Shown: piece after piece, positions 29,234 through 38,593 of the stretch | Numbering within the stretch: position 1 is the first letter of the stretch | How the letters are laid out: each line of letters starts with the position of its first letter | Assembly: GCF_005502465.1 (NCBI RefSeq) | Contig: NZ_SCOT01000005.1 | Coordinates: 108,474-172,473, forward strand | Direction: 5' to 3' | DNA from: Sphingopyxis sp. L1A2A | GTDB lineage: Bacteria; Pseudomonadota; Alphaproteobacteria; Sphingomonadales; Sphingomonadaceae | Length of the DNA: 64,000 nt | The notes under the pieces: generated by a model | The model's database searches: none | Told to the model about the DNA's origin: nothing | What the model saw: only the letters and a program-made list of their open reading frames with translations | Position numbers and translations under genes: made by a program

Positions 29234-29872
29234 GTGGCCGATCAATGCTGTGCCGGCGCCAGCGGCAAGACCGCGCTGGACGACCCGCGCTGGCGGCGCA
29301 TCCTGTGGATCGCGCTGCTGATCAACGCCGCGATGTTCGGGGTCGAGATTGTCGCGGGGGTCGCCGCGGACTCGCGCGCGCTGCAAGCCGATGCGCTCGA
29401 TTTTCTGGGCGACGCCGCCAATTATGCGATCAGCCTGGGGGTTGCCGGGATGGCGCTCGCGTGGCGTGCGCGCGCCGCAATGGTCAAGGCGGTGACGATG
29501 CTCGCCTTTGGCCTGTGGGTGCTGAGTTCGGCGGTGTGGGGTTTCGTCAGCGGCTCAGCGCCGCATGCCGAAACCATGGGGTTGATCGGCGCGCTCGCGC
29601 TCGCCGCCAATGTCGCGGTCGCGCTGATGCTCTATCGCTATCGCACCGGCGACGCGAACATGCGCTCGGTGTGGATCTGTTCGCGCAACGACGCGATCGG
29701 CAATGTCGCGGTGATGGGCGCTGCGCTCGGCGTGTTCGGCACCGGGCAAAGCTGGCCCGACCTTGCGGTGGCGGCGATCATGGCGACGCTGGCAATCTGG
29801 GGCAGCATCGAGGTTTTTCGCCAGGCGCGCGGGGAACTTGCCACTGTCGCGGCGGGTTCGGCTGGTAGCTGA
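29234..29872 (+). CDS. Cation diffusion facilitator-type metal efflux transporter
   Basis: 212 residues with six hydrophobic spans and no large cytoplasmic domain. Metal-site motifs of the cation diffusion facilitator family are present in variant form: QADALDFLGDAANY in TM2 (D-x3-D) and SRNDAIGNVAV in TM5. The N-terminus has a Cys pair (DQCCAG). GTG 29234 is chosen because it follows AGGAG and lies downstream of the MerR promoter; an earlier in-frame start at 29138 would overlap the merR coding sequence and its operator. Divergence from the MerR regulator indicates inducible efflux of a soft or borderline metal such as zinc, cadmium or lead. Confidence 0.9.
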   Translation: MADQCCAGASGKTALDDPRWRRILWIALLINAAMFGVEIVAGVAADSRALQADALDFLGDAANYAISLGVAGMALAWRARAAMVKAVTMLAFGLWVLSSAVWGFVSGSAPHAETMGLIGALALAANVAVALMLYRYRTGDANMRSVWICSRNDAIGNVAVMGAALGVFGTGQSWPDLAVAAIMATLAIWGSIEVFRQARGELATVAAGSAGS

Positions 29873-30016
29873 CCGATCGGTATGTTAATCTGATTCCCGA
29901 ATCCGAAATTTCTGCGCCGACGCGGCAACCGATAATGCACGCGCGGCATTGACTGCCTGACCTTCCCGTGGGCGCCTCTGCCCGACGGCAACCAGAAACA
30001 GAATCGGGGACGCGCG

Positions 30017-30655
30017 ATGCAAACGCCTGGGGATCTTGATTTTTCGCGCCGCGGCGTGCTCGCGGGCGGGGCGTCGGTGGCGGCGGTGACCGTCGTGCCG
30101 ACGCGCGCCAGTGCGGCGCCAACAAAGGCCGCAACCGCGCCGCCGACCGCAAAGGTCGCGTTTGAAGTGAACGGGACGCCGCACGCGCTCGAACTCGACA
30201 CACGGACGTCGCTGCTCGACGTGCTGCGCGAGCAGCTGCAGCTGACCGGCACCAAGAAGGGCTGCGATCATGGCCAGTGCGGCGCCTGCACCGTCATCGT
30301 CGACGGGCGGCGGATCAACAGCTGCCTGACGCTGGCGGTGATGCACGACGGCGACAAGATCATAACGATCGAGGGGCTGGGCACTCCGGACAAGATGCAC
30401 CCGATGCAGGACGCGTTCGTCGAACATGACGGCTATCAATGCGGTTATTGCACCCCGGGCCAGATCTGCTCGGCGGTCGCGGTGCTCGACGAGATCAAGG
30501 CCGGCATCCCCAGCCATGTCACCGCCGACCTGACCAAAGCGCCCAAAGTCACCGCGAGCGAACTGCGCGAGCGGATGAGCGGCAATATCTGCCGCTGCGG
30601 TGCCTATTCGAACATCATCGACGCGATGACCGATGTGGCGGGAGTGAAGGCATGA
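30017..30655 (+). CDS. paoA: Aldehyde oxidoreductase iron-sulfur subunit, PaoA-like
   Basis: 212 residues. A Tat signal with [21 protein letters not shown] targets the folded complex to the periplasm. The plant-type 2Fe-2S site is [14 protein letters not shown] with a further Cys in NSCLTLA; the second 2Fe-2S site is [10 protein letters not shown] and ICRCGAYSN. It passes electrons between the molybdenum centre and FAD in a xanthine oxidase family aldehyde oxidoreductase, as E. coli PaoA (YagT) does. It is the first gene of the three-gene operon and overlaps paoB (ATGA). Confidence 0.93.
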   Translation: MQTPGDLDFSRRGVLAGGASVAAVTVVPTRASAAPTKAATAPPTAKVAFEVNGTPHALELDTRTSLLDVLREQLQLTGTKKGCDHGQCGACTVIVDGRRINSCLTLAVMHDGDKIITIEGLGTPDKMHPMQDAFVEHDGYQCGYCTPGQICSAVAVLDEIKAGIPSHVTADLTKAPKVTASELRERMSGNICRCGAYSNIIDAMTDVAGVKA

Positions 30656-31602
30656 AGAGCTTCACCTATGAGCGCGTCGAGACGCCCGCCGCCGCCACCG
30701 CCGCTTTTGCCAAGACAAAAGGCGCCCGCTTCATCGCCGGCGGCACCAATTTGCTCGACCTGATGAAGCTGGAGATCGAGACCCCGGCGCATCTGATCGA
30801 TGTCAGCCGCCTGGCGCTCGATACGATCGAGCCGACAACCGACGGCGGACTGCGCATCGGGGCGATGGTCCGCAACACCGATCTGGCCGCCGATGCCCGC
30901 GTGCGGCGCGACTATGGCCTGCTGTCGCGGGCGCTGGTCGCGGGCGCGTCGGGCCAGCTGCGTAACAAGGCGACGACCGCGGGCAATCTGCTCCAGCGCA
31001 CCCGCTGCCCCTATTTTTACGACACCAACATGCCGTGCAACAAACGCAAGCCGGGCAGCGGCTGTGCGGCGATCGGCGGATTCAGCCGCCTGCACGCCAT
31101 CGTCGGCGCCAGCGACGCCTGCATCGCCACCCACCCCAGCGACATGGCGGTCGCGATGCGCGCGCTCGACGCATGGGTCGAAACGGTCGATGGCGCCGGC
31201 AAGACGCGTTCGGTCCCGGTGGCCGATTTCTATCGCGCCCCGGGAAAGACGCCGCACCTCGACACGGTTCTCGCGCCCGGCGAGCTGATCACTGCGGTGA
31301 CGCTGCCGAAACCGGTGGGCGGTACGCATATCTATCAAAAGGTCCGCGACCGCGCCTCCTATGCCTTTGCGCTGATTTCGGTCGCGGCGGTCGTCCAGAA
31401 GGACGGATCGGGCCGCGTCGCGCTGGGCGGCGTCGGTTACAAACCCTGGCGGATCGAGGCCGCCGAAGCCGAGCTGCCGCGCGGCGCCAAAGCGGTCACC
31501 GCCAAGCTGCTCGCGGGCGCCAAGCCGAGCCACGAAAATGCCTATAAACTGCCACTGGTCGAGCGCACGCTCGCCGGGGTGCTGGCACAAGCAAGGGGCT
31601 GA
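30652..31602 (+). CDS. paoB: Aldehyde oxidoreductase FAD-binding subunit, PaoB-like
   Basis: 316 residues. FAD-binding features are [19 protein letters not shown] near 22-40 and the block [13 protein letters not shown] near 118. The Cys-rich loop [21 protein letters not shown] matches the extra 4Fe-4S site known from E. coli PaoB (YagS), which most xanthine oxidase family FAD subunits lack. The start at ATG 30652 overlaps the paoA stop. It has no signal of its own and probably travels to the periplasm with the Tat signal of PaoA. Three bases separate it from paoC. Confidence 0.93.
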   Translation: MKSFTYERVETPAAATAAFAKTKGARFIAGGTNLLDLMKLEIETPAHLIDVSRLALDTIEPTTDGGLRIGAMVRNTDLAADARVRRDYGLLSRALVAGASGQLRNKATTAGNLLQRTRCPYFYDTNMPCNKRKPGSGCAAIGGFSRLHAIVGASDACIATHPSDMAVAMRALDAWVETVDGAGKTRSVPVADFYRAPGKTPHLDTVLAPGELITAVTLPKPVGGTHIYQKVRDRASYAFALISVAAVVQKDGSGRVALGGVGYKPWRIEAAEAELPRGAKAVTAKLLAGAKPSHENAYKLPLVERTLAGVLAQARG

Positions 31603-31605
31603 GCC

Positions 31606-33813
31606 ATGAAGTTCGACACCCCCGCAACGACCAACCCGATCGACCAGCTGAAGGTGATCGGCAAACCCACCAACCGCATCGACGGCCCGCTCAAGACGAC
31701 CGGCCTCGCCCCCTATGCCTATGAACGGCACGATGTCGCGGCGAACCAGGCCTATGGCTATGTTGTCGGATCGGCGATCGCCAAGGGGCGGATTTCGTCG
31801 ATGAACCTCGATGCCGCGAAAGCCGCCCCCGGGGTGCTGGCGATTGTCACCGCTGGCACTGCGGGCAAGCTCGGCAAGGGCAATTTCAACACCGCCAAAC
31901 TGCTCGGTGGCCCGGCGATCGATCATTATCATCAGGCGATCGCGCTCGTGGTGGCCGAAACGTTCGAGCAGGCGCGCGCCGCGGCGGCGCTGGTCCGCGT
32001 CGAATATGCGCGCAGCAAGGGCGCTTTTGAACTGGCCGCCGCGCTCGATGCCGCCATCAAGCCGCCGGCGGTGTTCGGCACCGAACCCGATAGCAGCGTC
32101 GGCGATTTTGCCGGCGCCTTTGCCGCCGCCCCGGTCCAGCTCGACGCCCGCTACACCACCCCCGACCACAGCCACGCGATGATGGAACCCCACGCCTCGA
32201 TCGCGGCGTGGGACGGCGACAAGCTGACGCTGTGGACGTCGAACCAGATGATCGCCTGGTCGGTCGGCGACATGGCCAAGACGCTGGGCATTCCCAAGGA
32301 AAATATCCGGTTCGACTCGCCCTATATCGGCGGCGGGTTCGGCGGCAAATTGTTCAACCGCGCCGACGTTCTGCTTGCCGCGCTCGGGGCAAAGGCGGCG
32401 CGGCGGCCGGTCAAGGTTGCGCTGCAGCGCCCGCTGATGATCAACAACACCACCCACCGCCCGGCGACGATCCAGCGGATCCGGATCGGCGCGACAGCGG
32501 ATGGCAAGATCACCGCGATCGGTCACGAAAGCTGGTCGGGCGACCTCCCCGGCGGCGGCCCCGAAACCGCGGTCGCGCAGACGCGGCTGCTATACGCGGG
32601 CGCGAACCGGATGACCGCGATGCGGCTGGCGGTGCTCGATTTGCCCGAAGGCAATGCGATGCGCGCGCCCGGCGAAGCGCCGGGGTTGATGGCGCTCGAA
32701 GTCGCGGTCGACGAGATGGCGGAAAAGCTGGGGATCGATCCGATCCAGTTCCGCGTCATCAACGACACCCAGGTCGATCCCGAAAAGCCAAGCCGCCCCT
32801 TTTCGCAGCGCCAGCTCAACGAATGTCTGAAAACCGGCGCCGACAAATTCGGCTGGGCCAGGCGCAATGCCAAACCGGGCATGACCCGCGACGGCCAGTG
32901 GCTGGTCGGCACCGGGGTCGCCGCGGCGTTCCGCAACAATATGAACGCGCCATCGGCGGCGCGCGTTCGCCTCGACACAGCGGGGGTGGTGACGGTCGAA
33001 ACCGACATGACCGACATCGGCACCGGCAGCTACACGATCATCGCGCAGACCGCCGCCGAAATGATGGGCTTGCCGCTCGACAAGATCGTCGTGAAGTTGG
33101 GCGATTCGGCGTTCCCGGTGTCGGCCGGATCGGGCGGCCAGTGGGGCGCCAACAGCTCGACCGCCGGGGTCTATGCCGCCTGCGTCAAGCTGCGCGAAGC
33201 GGTGGCGCAAAAGCTGGGCATGAACCCGCTCGACGCGGTGTTCGCGGGCGGCAAGGTCAAGGCGGGGCGGCGCAGCGCGGCGCTGGGCGACGCGGCCAAA
33301 GACGGCGAACTCGTCGCCGAGGACAAGATGGACTATGGCGATCTCGCCGAAAAATATCAGCAATCGACCTTTGGCGCCCATTTTGTCGAGGTCGGGGTCC
33401 ACGCCGCGACCGGCGAAATTCGCATCCGCCGGATGCTCGCGGTGTGCGCCGCGGGGCGCATCCTCAATCCCAAGGCGGCGCGCAGCCAGGTCATCGGCGC
33501 GATGACGATGGGCGCGGGATCGGCGCTGATGGAGGAGCTCGCGGTCGACAAACGCTTCGGCTTTTTCGTCAACCACGACCTTGCCGGCTATGAAGTCCCC
33601 GTCCACGCCGACATCCCGCATCAGGAGGTGATCTTCCTCGACGAAACCGATCCGACGACGTCGCCGATGAAGGCAAAGGGTGTTGGCGAGCTGGGGATTT
33701 GCGGGGTCGCGGCGGCGGTCGCCAATGCGGTCTATAACGCCACCGGCATCCGCACGCGCAATTATCCGATCACCCTCGACAAATTGCTCGATAAATTGCC
33801 TGCGATTGCATGA
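31606..33813 (+). CDS. paoC: Aldehyde oxidoreductase molybdenum-binding subunit, PaoC-like
   Basis: 735 residues, the size of E. coli PaoC (YagR, 732). It binds molybdenum-cytosine dinucleotide cofactor and oxidises aldehydes to acids. Recognisable parts are the N-terminal hammerhead domain (KVIGKPTNRIDGPLKTTG), the Moco-contact loops SPYIGGGFGGK near 240 and GSGGQWGANSS near 505, and the catalytic glutamate E695 in KGVGELGICG. The neighbouring mocA and xdhC genes encode its likely cofactor maturation factors. It probably detoxifies aromatic or other aldehydes in the periplasm. Confidence 0.95.
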   Translation: MKFDTPATTNPIDQLKVIGKPTNRIDGPLKTTGLAPYAYERHDVAANQAYGYVVGSAIAKGRISSMNLDAAKAAPGVLAIVTAGTAGKLGKGNFNTAKLLGGPAIDHYHQAIALVVAETFEQARAAAALVRVEYARSKGAFELAAALDAAIKPPAVFGTEPDSSVGDFAGAFAAAPVQLDARYTTPDHSHAMMEPHASIAAWDGDKLTLWTSNQMIAWSVGDMAKTLGIPKENIRFDSPYIGGGFGGKLFNRADVLLAALGAKAARRPVKVALQRPLMINNTTHRPATIQRIRIGATADGKITAIGHESWSGDLPGGGPETAVAQTRLLYAGANRMTAMRLAVLDLPEGNAMRAPGEAPGLMALEVAVDEMAEKLGIDPIQFRVINDTQVDPEKPSRPFSQRQLNECLKTGADKFGWARRNAKPGMTRDGQWLVGTGVAAAFRNNMNAPSAARVRLDTAGVVTVETDMTDIGTGSYTIIAQTAAEMMGLPLDKIVVKLGDSAFPVSAGSGGQWGANSSTAGVYAACVKLREAVAQKLGMNPLDAVFAGGKVKAGRRSAALGDAAKDGELVAEDKMDYGDLAEKYQQSTFGAHFVEVGVHAATGEIRIRRMLAVCAAGRILNPKAARSQVIGAMTMGAGSALMEELAVDKRFGFFVNHDLAGYEVPVHADIPHQEVIFLDETDPTTSPMKAKGVGELGICGVAAAVANAVYNATGIRTRNYPITLDKLLDKLPAIA

Positions 33814-33838
33814 TCGCGCGCCGGTCGAGGCACAATGT

Positions 33839-34414
33839 TCAGCCTCGCAAGTCTTCCGGCCGGTCGATGTCCGCCAGTTCGTCGGCGCTGGCGGTCACCA
33901 GCGCGGCACCGGCGAGCAGCGCCTTGCCGCCCCGGTCCCCGGCGCTGGCGGACAGGCGATCGAACAGCGCACGCGCAAACAGCGCGGGCGGCATGGCCGC
34001 CGTGCCATCGCTCGACCCCACGATAGGCACCGCCGCCGGATCGAAGCGATCGAGCAGTCGGTTGAGATGCCCGGCGCTGACAAACGGCATGTCGGCAAGG
34101 CACACCAACGCCGCCGTTTCCCTGCCGCGCGCCGCTTCGGCGATGCCGCACGTCAGCGAATGGGACAGCCCGCGTTCCGGCTGCGGATTGCCGACAATCT
34201 CGAAACCCAGCTCGACCAGCTGCCCCGCCAGCGCCCCGTCGGCGTCGCCGCAGACCGCAATCCGGCGCCCGGGCGCCAGCGCGATGATCCGCCGCGCGGC
34301 ATGCAGCGCCAGCGGTTCCCCCGCCAGCGGGGCCAGCAGCTTGTCGTCGGACCCGAACCGCCGCGATTCGCCCGCGGCGAGCAGGATGGCGCTAATGTCG
34401 CCGGCGTCGATCAT
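33839..34414 (-). CDS. mocA: Molybdenum cofactor cytidylyltransferase-like NTP transferase (MocA-like)
   Basis: 191 residues. The nucleotidyltransferase signature ILLAAGESRRFGSDDKLL near residue 9-26 and the LADMPFV block near 98 match MocA, which joins CMP to molybdopterin to give the cytosine dinucleotide form used by PaoABC-type enzymes. ATG 34414 (MIDAGDIS) is chosen over the upstream start at 34465 because the signature then begins at a usual position. It is convergent with paoC (25-base gap) and divergent from xdhC, so the neighbourhood holds both enzyme and cofactor maturation. Confidence 0.87.
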   Translation of the reverse strand: MIDAGDISAILLAAGESRRFGSDDKLLAPLAGEPLALHAARRIIALAPGRRIAVCGDADGALAGQLVELGFEIVGNPQPERGLSHSLTCGIAEAARGRETAALVCLADMPFVSAGHLNRLLDRFDPAAVPIVGSSDGTAAMPPALFARALFDRLSASAGDRGGKALLAGAALVTASADELADIDRPEDLRG

Positions 34415-34477
34415 GATGGCCGCTTTCCCTCCTTGCCGCGCCCGCCGCGCGTCCGGCATCCTCACCCCAGAACGGCG

Positions 34478-35464
34478 ATGATAGCAACCACCCCCGCCGA
34501 CATCTTGCGCTTCGCTGTGGCCCGCGTCGATGAAGGCGTCGGCGCGGTGCTGGTGACCCTGACAGCCATCGACGGATCATCGCCGCGCGCGGTCGGCGCG
34601 CAGATGGCGGTGGCCGCCGATGGCCGCCATATCGGCTCGTTTACCGGCGGCTGTATCGAAGCGGCGGTGGTCGCCGAGGCGATCGGCACGCTGGGCGATG
34701 GCGCAGCGCGGCTCGTCCGCTTTGGCGCCGGGTCGCCCTATCTCGACATTCGGCTGCCGTGCGGCAGCGGCATCGACCTGCTGTTCAACCCGCACCCGGA
34801 CCGCGACGCGCTCGCCCGAACGCTGGCGCAGCACGACCGGCGCGAACCGGCGGCGCTGCGCCTGTCAAAGGCGGGGGTGCTGCCCGGCTCGGACCCCGGT
34901 GCCGGCACCGGTTGGCAGGGCGACGCGTTCCTGCTCTGCTATCCGCCGACGCTCCGGATCGTCGCGATGGGGCAGGGCGAAGAACTCACGGCGCTGGCGC
35001 GGCTGGCGCGGGCCTTCGGCGCCGACGTCTGCGCGCTCTCGCCCGACGATCGGGCGTTGGCGGCGCTCGCTGCGGCAGGTTGCGAGACGATCGCGCTGAC
35101 CACACGCACGCATCTCCCGCCGCTCGCCACCGATCGCTGGACCGCGATCATCTCGCTCTTTCACGACCGCGACTGGGAAGAGGCGTTGCTCCCCCCTGCG
35201 CTCGCCGCCGCCAGCTTTTACATCGGCGCGATCGGCAGCCCGCGGACGCAGCAGGATCGGCGCGATGCCCTGGCCGCGGCGGGCATTCCCCGGCACCGGC
35301 GCGACAAGCTGCAAACCTCGGTCGGGCTGATCCCCGCCACCCGCGATCCTGCGACGCTGGCGCTGTCGACGCTGGCGCAGATCGTGCTGGACTATCACCG
35401 GATTGGCCCATCAGCGGCGGCGGCGCAACCACCCGCGGCCGCGCAGGCTTTTCGCGACCGCTGA
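34478..35464 (+). CDS. XdhC family cofactor maturation protein
   Basis: 328 residues with the two XdhC domains: an N-terminal XdhC/CoxI part (VLVTLTAIDGSSPRAVGAQM, then SFTGGCIEAAVVAEA) and a C-terminal Rossmann part (LRIVAMGQGEELTALARLARAFGA, ASFYIGAIGSPRTQQDR). These proteins bind and protect the molybdenum cofactor and help its sulfuration before insertion; E. coli PaoD plays this role for PaoABC. ATG 34478 is chosen because the frame upstream covers paoC and mocA on other frames. The gene ends just before a hairpin that can act as a terminator. Confidence 0.92.
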   Translation: MIATTPADILRFAVARVDEGVGAVLVTLTAIDGSSPRAVGAQMAVAADGRHIGSFTGGCIEAAVVAEAIGTLGDGAARLVRFGAGSPYLDIRLPCGSGIDLLFNPHPDRDALARTLAQHDRREPAALRLSKAGVLPGSDPGAGTGWQGDAFLLCYPPTLRIVAMGQGEELTALARLARAFGADVCALSPDDRALAALAAAGCETIALTTRTHLPPLATDRWTAIISLFHDRDWEEALLPPALAAASFYIGAIGSPRTQQDRRDALAAAGIPRHRRDKLQTSVGLIPATRDPATLALSTLAQIVLDYHRIGPSAAAAQPPAAAQAFRDR

Positions 35465-35470
35465 TCCGAA

Positions 35471-35501
35471 AAGAGCCCCGCCGAAATTCGGTGGGGCTCT
35501 T
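35471..35501. terminator. Bidirectional terminator hairpin after xdhC
   Basis: AAGAGCCCCGCCGAA and TTCGGTGGGGCTCTT form a stem of about 14 bp with one mismatch; the minus strand has TTTT after it. It separates the convergent xdhC and LuxR-type genes. A second hairpin, CCTGTCGTTCT / AGAACGACAGG, is at 35541-35571; the rest of the 246-base gap is featureless. Confidence 0.75.
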
Positions 35502-35710
35502 CCAGGTCGCACACAGCAATCTACTGGCGAGGACCCTCGCCCTGTCGTTCTGGGTCGCGTAGAACGACAGGAATATCCTGAGCCCGACCCCTTCGACGCA
35601 TCGCCGGATAAACCGGCACGATGCAGTCGAAGGAATGGCCCCCCCTTAGTCCTTGCAAATGGACCTTTATTTGGGACCGGCGAAAGGTTCATCCCCCTGT
35701 TGGGGGGTAC

Positions 35711-36859
35711 TCAACCAAGGATCGGCGCCAGCAGCCGCATCAATCCGGCCTCGCCATCGACGCCGCATTTCAGATAGACCTGCTTGATCTGGCCGCGCAG
35801 CGTTTCCGTCGTGACGCGGCGTTCCGCCGCGATCCGGGGCCGCGGTTTGCCTTCATATAGTCGCATCGCAATATCGGCCTCGGCCGGGCTGAGCCGATAG
35901 ATCGCCGCCAGATACTGCGCCACCCCGGCGCGATCGCGCTTGGGGCCGTTGGCGATCAGGATCGCATGCGGCAATTTGCCCAGCGACCATTCGCGTTCGG
36001 GCAGGCAAAAGCCCTCGATCACCGTCGGCGGTCGATCTTCGGCAACTGCGATCTTGGTGCGGACATGGTTCATGCCGCCGGGCGCGATCAGCGCCTGGAT
36101 CGCCTGACGCAGCGTAAACGGCGATCCCGCCGCGTCGATCGACCGGCCCGAAATCCGGATGTCGCCGGCGCTCAGCATCGCTTCGGCGCCGCTGCTGTGG
36201 GCGAGCAATTGGCCGCGAACGTCGATGATGAAGGCGCTAACCTGAATCGCGTCGAAAGCGCCGGCCAGCAGCTTGGCCTGCTCGCCTTCCAGCTTTTCCT
36301 GCAACCGCACTGCGCGCCGCGCCGCCTTGGCGCCATGGCCAAAGATTTTGCGCTGCGCCGCGGTCGTGCGACCATCCTGGCGATCGCGCAACGTGGCCAG
36401 GCCGACGATGCCGAAATTGTCGATCACCAAATTGGTCTGGCACCCGAACGGAATGCCGATCTCTTCGCACCAGTCAAGATAGTCGGGCGAGGCCAGCTGG
36501 GGGATGACCCGGTCGTAATGGTCTTCGTGCAGGATGGGGTCGTAAAAGCCGCGCTCGACATGCCGGTTCGACGCGGCAACACGAAAATTATGGGTTTCCG
36601 AACCCCAGCCGCTGGCCGCGAAATGCTCGATCAGGTCGCTGCCGAAATTGGTCACGATGTTGAACGGAATTTCGCGGGCGCCGCCGACCCCGATCAATTG
36701 GCCATGACCCGATCCGGTGTGACCGGCCAGCGCGTCCAGCGCCTCCAGCCACCGGTCGGGCTGCAGCGCCGCCTGCATGAAAATCTCGTCCCAGTCCGGT
36801 TCCGTCCGCTGCCCCATCGTGTTCGCTGCTTGTTCAATCGTGCCCCAATGTCTCGCCAT
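35711..36859 (-). CDS. LuxR-type helix-turn-helix regulator
   Basis: 382 residues. The C-terminal helix-turn-helix of the LuxR/GerE type runs from LSPAEADIAMRLYEGKPRPR to ETLRGQIKQVYLKCGV (about 325-375). The N-terminal 200 residues form an uncharacterised sensor-like region with several Trp and His, and a PAS-like segment follows (AFDAIQVSAFIIDVRGQLLAHS). ATG 36859 is chosen because GGGTGA precedes it; the upstream start at 36952 has no ribosome site. No adjacent target gene is evident. The signal it senses is unknown. Confidence 0.85.
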   Translation of the reverse strand: MARHWGTIEQAANTMGQRTEPDWDEIFMQAALQPDRWLEALDALAGHTGSGHGQLIGVGGAREIPFNIVTNFGSDLIEHFAASGWGSETHNFRVAASNRHVERGFYDPILHEDHYDRVIPQLASPDYLDWCEEIGIPFGCQTNLVIDNFGIVGLATLRDRQDGRTTAAQRKIFGHGAKAARRAVRLQEKLEGEQAKLLAGAFDAIQVSAFIIDVRGQLLAHSSGAEAMLSAGDIRISGRSIDAAGSPFTLRQAIQALIAPGGMNHVRTKIAVAEDRPPTVIEGFCLPEREWSLGKLPHAILIANGPKRDRAGVAQYLAAIYRLSPAEADIAMRLYEGKPRPRIAAERRVTTETLRGQIKQVYLKCGVDGEAGLMRLLAPILG

Positions 36860-36964
36860 GTCACCCAAGTCTGTGACAAAAGCCAACAAATTAACTTTAA
36901 AAATGTTGAACGAACCGTGCAGCGGCGGCGATACCGCGCTTGTTTGGGGCATGCCGGAACGGGC

Positions 36965-37040
36965 TGGTGCCGACTGTCAGACTCGAACTGACGACCTACC
37001 GCTTACAAGGCGGTTGCTCTACCAACTGAGCTAAGCCGGC
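36965..37040 (-). tRNA. tRNA-Thr (anticodon TGT)
   Basis: 76 bases on the minus strand with the 3' CCA encoded. The 5' strand GCCGGCT pairs with AGTCGGC; the D arm is TAGCTCAGTTGGTAGAGCA, the anticodon loop CTTGTAA sits between ACCGC and GCGGT, and the T loop is TTCGAGT. The anticodon TGT reads ACA and other ACN threonine codons. Confidence 0.97.
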
Positions 37041-37057
37041 GCCCGGCGCTCCTTGCT

Positions 37058-37930
37058 TCAAATTACGCCAAAGGTCCAGCCTTCGGTGCGCGCGAGCGCA
37101 GCGTTTAGCGGCGACGGCGACCAGGCGGCCGCCTCACCCGCAATGCTGCGCAGCCAAGCGGCGGTCAGCAGCGCGTCGCAGCTATGATCGCTCATCGGAC
37201 CGGTTCGTCCCGCTGGCGGTGAGCCCAATGCCGCCAGCGCAATATCAAGCGCCCGGCCATCGCGGATCTTGCTGCGCCCGGCCGCTATCCCGCCGGCGCG
37301 CGCCGCGACCCCGGTATAGATTTCGGCGAGCAGCGGGCCGCTCGTGGGCACCGGATCGAGCGGCCACAGCGGCATCATGGGGTGCAGCCGGTGGAGCAGG
37401 CGCATGCCCGCCAGGCTTGCCTTGCCGACCTGCGCGGCGCCGACCAGATTGAAATTGCTGACGCTTGCTGCCTGTTTCGTGGCGCGCTGGTGCTGCTCGA
37501 CGATCCGCAGCCGTCCCGTGCCGGGCGCGAACAGGTCGCCGACATCGCCCTGCGCGTGGCGAAAATGTCGCCGCGCTTCGGGGTGCGCCAGAAATCCGCC
37601 GATCTCATAATGCGGGTCGGCCGCTGCCAGCTGTTCGACAAGCGCCCACAATCGGGTGATGTCCGCCGGGCTTTCGTCCCATTCGGGAAAATAGCCGCCG
37701 CAATCGGCAAAGGCGAACGCCGCGGAAAAATCGAAACCGACCAGCATGTCGGTGCCCGATGCCGCGACATCCTGCAACCACGCCAGGATTTCGGCGCGTG
37801 ACCAGACATGGCCGGGGCGTTGCAGTTCGGGCGCGCCGGTACCGCTGGCCACTGCCAAGGCGATGCCGCGCTGCCGCGGCCCGCGCGCGCCCGACCAGTC
37901 GATGGCGGCAAAGTAGGCAAAGCGGCGCAT
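37058..37930 (-). CDS. Conserved hypothetical protein, RNase H-like fold likely
   Basis: 290 residues, soluble. The start FAAIDWSGARGP and the block MLVGFDFSAAFAFADCGGYFP, with DHSCDALLTAAWLRSIAGE near the C-terminus, have the spacing of acidic residues seen in DUF429 and other RNase H-fold predicted nucleases: Asp in the first strand, Asp in the fourth and Asp in the last helix. That resemblance is my own reading. It stands between tRNA-Thr and the divergent nfuA gene. It occurs in sphingomonads as a hypothetical protein; no function is known to me. Confidence 0.72.
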   Translation of the reverse strand: MRRFAYFAAIDWSGARGPRQRGIALAVASGTGAPELQRPGHVWSRAEILAWLQDVAASGTDMLVGFDFSAAFAFADCGGYFPEWDESPADITRLWALVEQLAAADPHYEIGGFLAHPEARRHFRHAQGDVGDLFAPGTGRLRIVEQHQRATKQAASVSNFNLVGAAQVGKASLAGMRLLHRLHPMMPLWPLDPVPTSGPLLAEIYTGVAARAGGIAAGRSKIRDGRALDIALAALGSPPAGRTGPMSDHSCDALLTAAWLRSIAGEAAAWSPSPLNAALARTEGWTFGVI

Positions 37931-37992
37931 CGGCGGGCTTTAGCGCGCGCTGGCGGCTTGCACAAAGCCTCGCTCCGCCCCACATGCACCCC

Positions 37993-38568
37993 ATGCTGAT
38001 CGAAACCGAATCGACGCCCAATCCGGCGACGCTCAAATTCCTCCCCGGCCGCGCGGTGATGGAGGCGGGAACCCGCGACTTTGCCAACCCCGAAGAGGCC
38101 GAGGCGTCGCCGCTGGCCAGTGCGCTGTTTTCGCTCGGCGATGTGACCGGCGTGTTTTTTGGCCGCGATTTCGTATCGGTCACCGCTGCGCCCGGCGTCG
38201 GCTGGAGCGACCTCAAGCCCGACGTGCTCGGCATCCTGATGGATCATTTCGTCGCCGATGTGCCGCTGTTCAACGCTGCCAGCGCGGGCTTTGCGGTGCC
38301 GCCAGAGGATGAGGCGGGCTTTGCCGACGACCCCGCCGACGCCGACATCATCGAACAGATCAAGGAACTGATCGAAACGCGCGTCCGTCCCGCGGTGGCC
38401 AACGACGGCGGCGACATCGTCTATCGCGGCTTCGACAAGGGCAATGTGTATCTCAAGATGCAGGGCGCCTGTGCCGGCTGTCCCTCCTCGTCGGCCACGC
38501 TCAAGAACGGCATCGAATCGCTCTTGAAACATTATGTTCCCGAGGTAACGGCGGTCCACGCCGTCTGA
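37993..38568 (+). CDS. nfuA: NifU family Fe-S cluster carrier (NfuA-like)
   Basis: 191 residues with two domains: an N-terminal scaffold domain (MLIETESTPNPATLKFLPG onward, about 1-90) and a C-terminal NifU domain (about 110-185) with the cluster motif C-A-G-C in MQGACAGCPSSSATLKNGIE. NfuA delivers 4Fe-4S clusters to apoproteins in the cytoplasm. ATG 37993 is chosen; ATG 37984 would add three residues. It begins a run of housekeeping genes (nitroreductase, tsaB, rimI, mucR, fur, plsC, miaB, phoH) all on the plus strand. Confidence 0.93.
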   Translation: MLIETESTPNPATLKFLPGRAVMEAGTRDFANPEEAEASPLASALFSLGDVTGVFFGRDFVSVTAAPGVGWSDLKPDVLGILMDHFVADVPLFNAASAGFAVPPEDEAGFADDPADADIIEQIKELIETRVRPAVANDGGDIVYRGFDKGNVYLKMQGACAGCPSSSATLKNGIESLLKHYVPEVTAVHAV

Positions 38569-38593
38569 CCAATTTTCACCGAGGAGTTAGCCC

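Noticed and set aside
33680..34477. Long upstream extension of xdhC
   Set aside because: It covers paoC and mocA in other frames; the XdhC fold begins just after ATG 34478.
36965..37040. tRNA-Thr as an integration site
   Set aside because: No duplicated 3' end of the tRNA or integrase gene is seen nearby.
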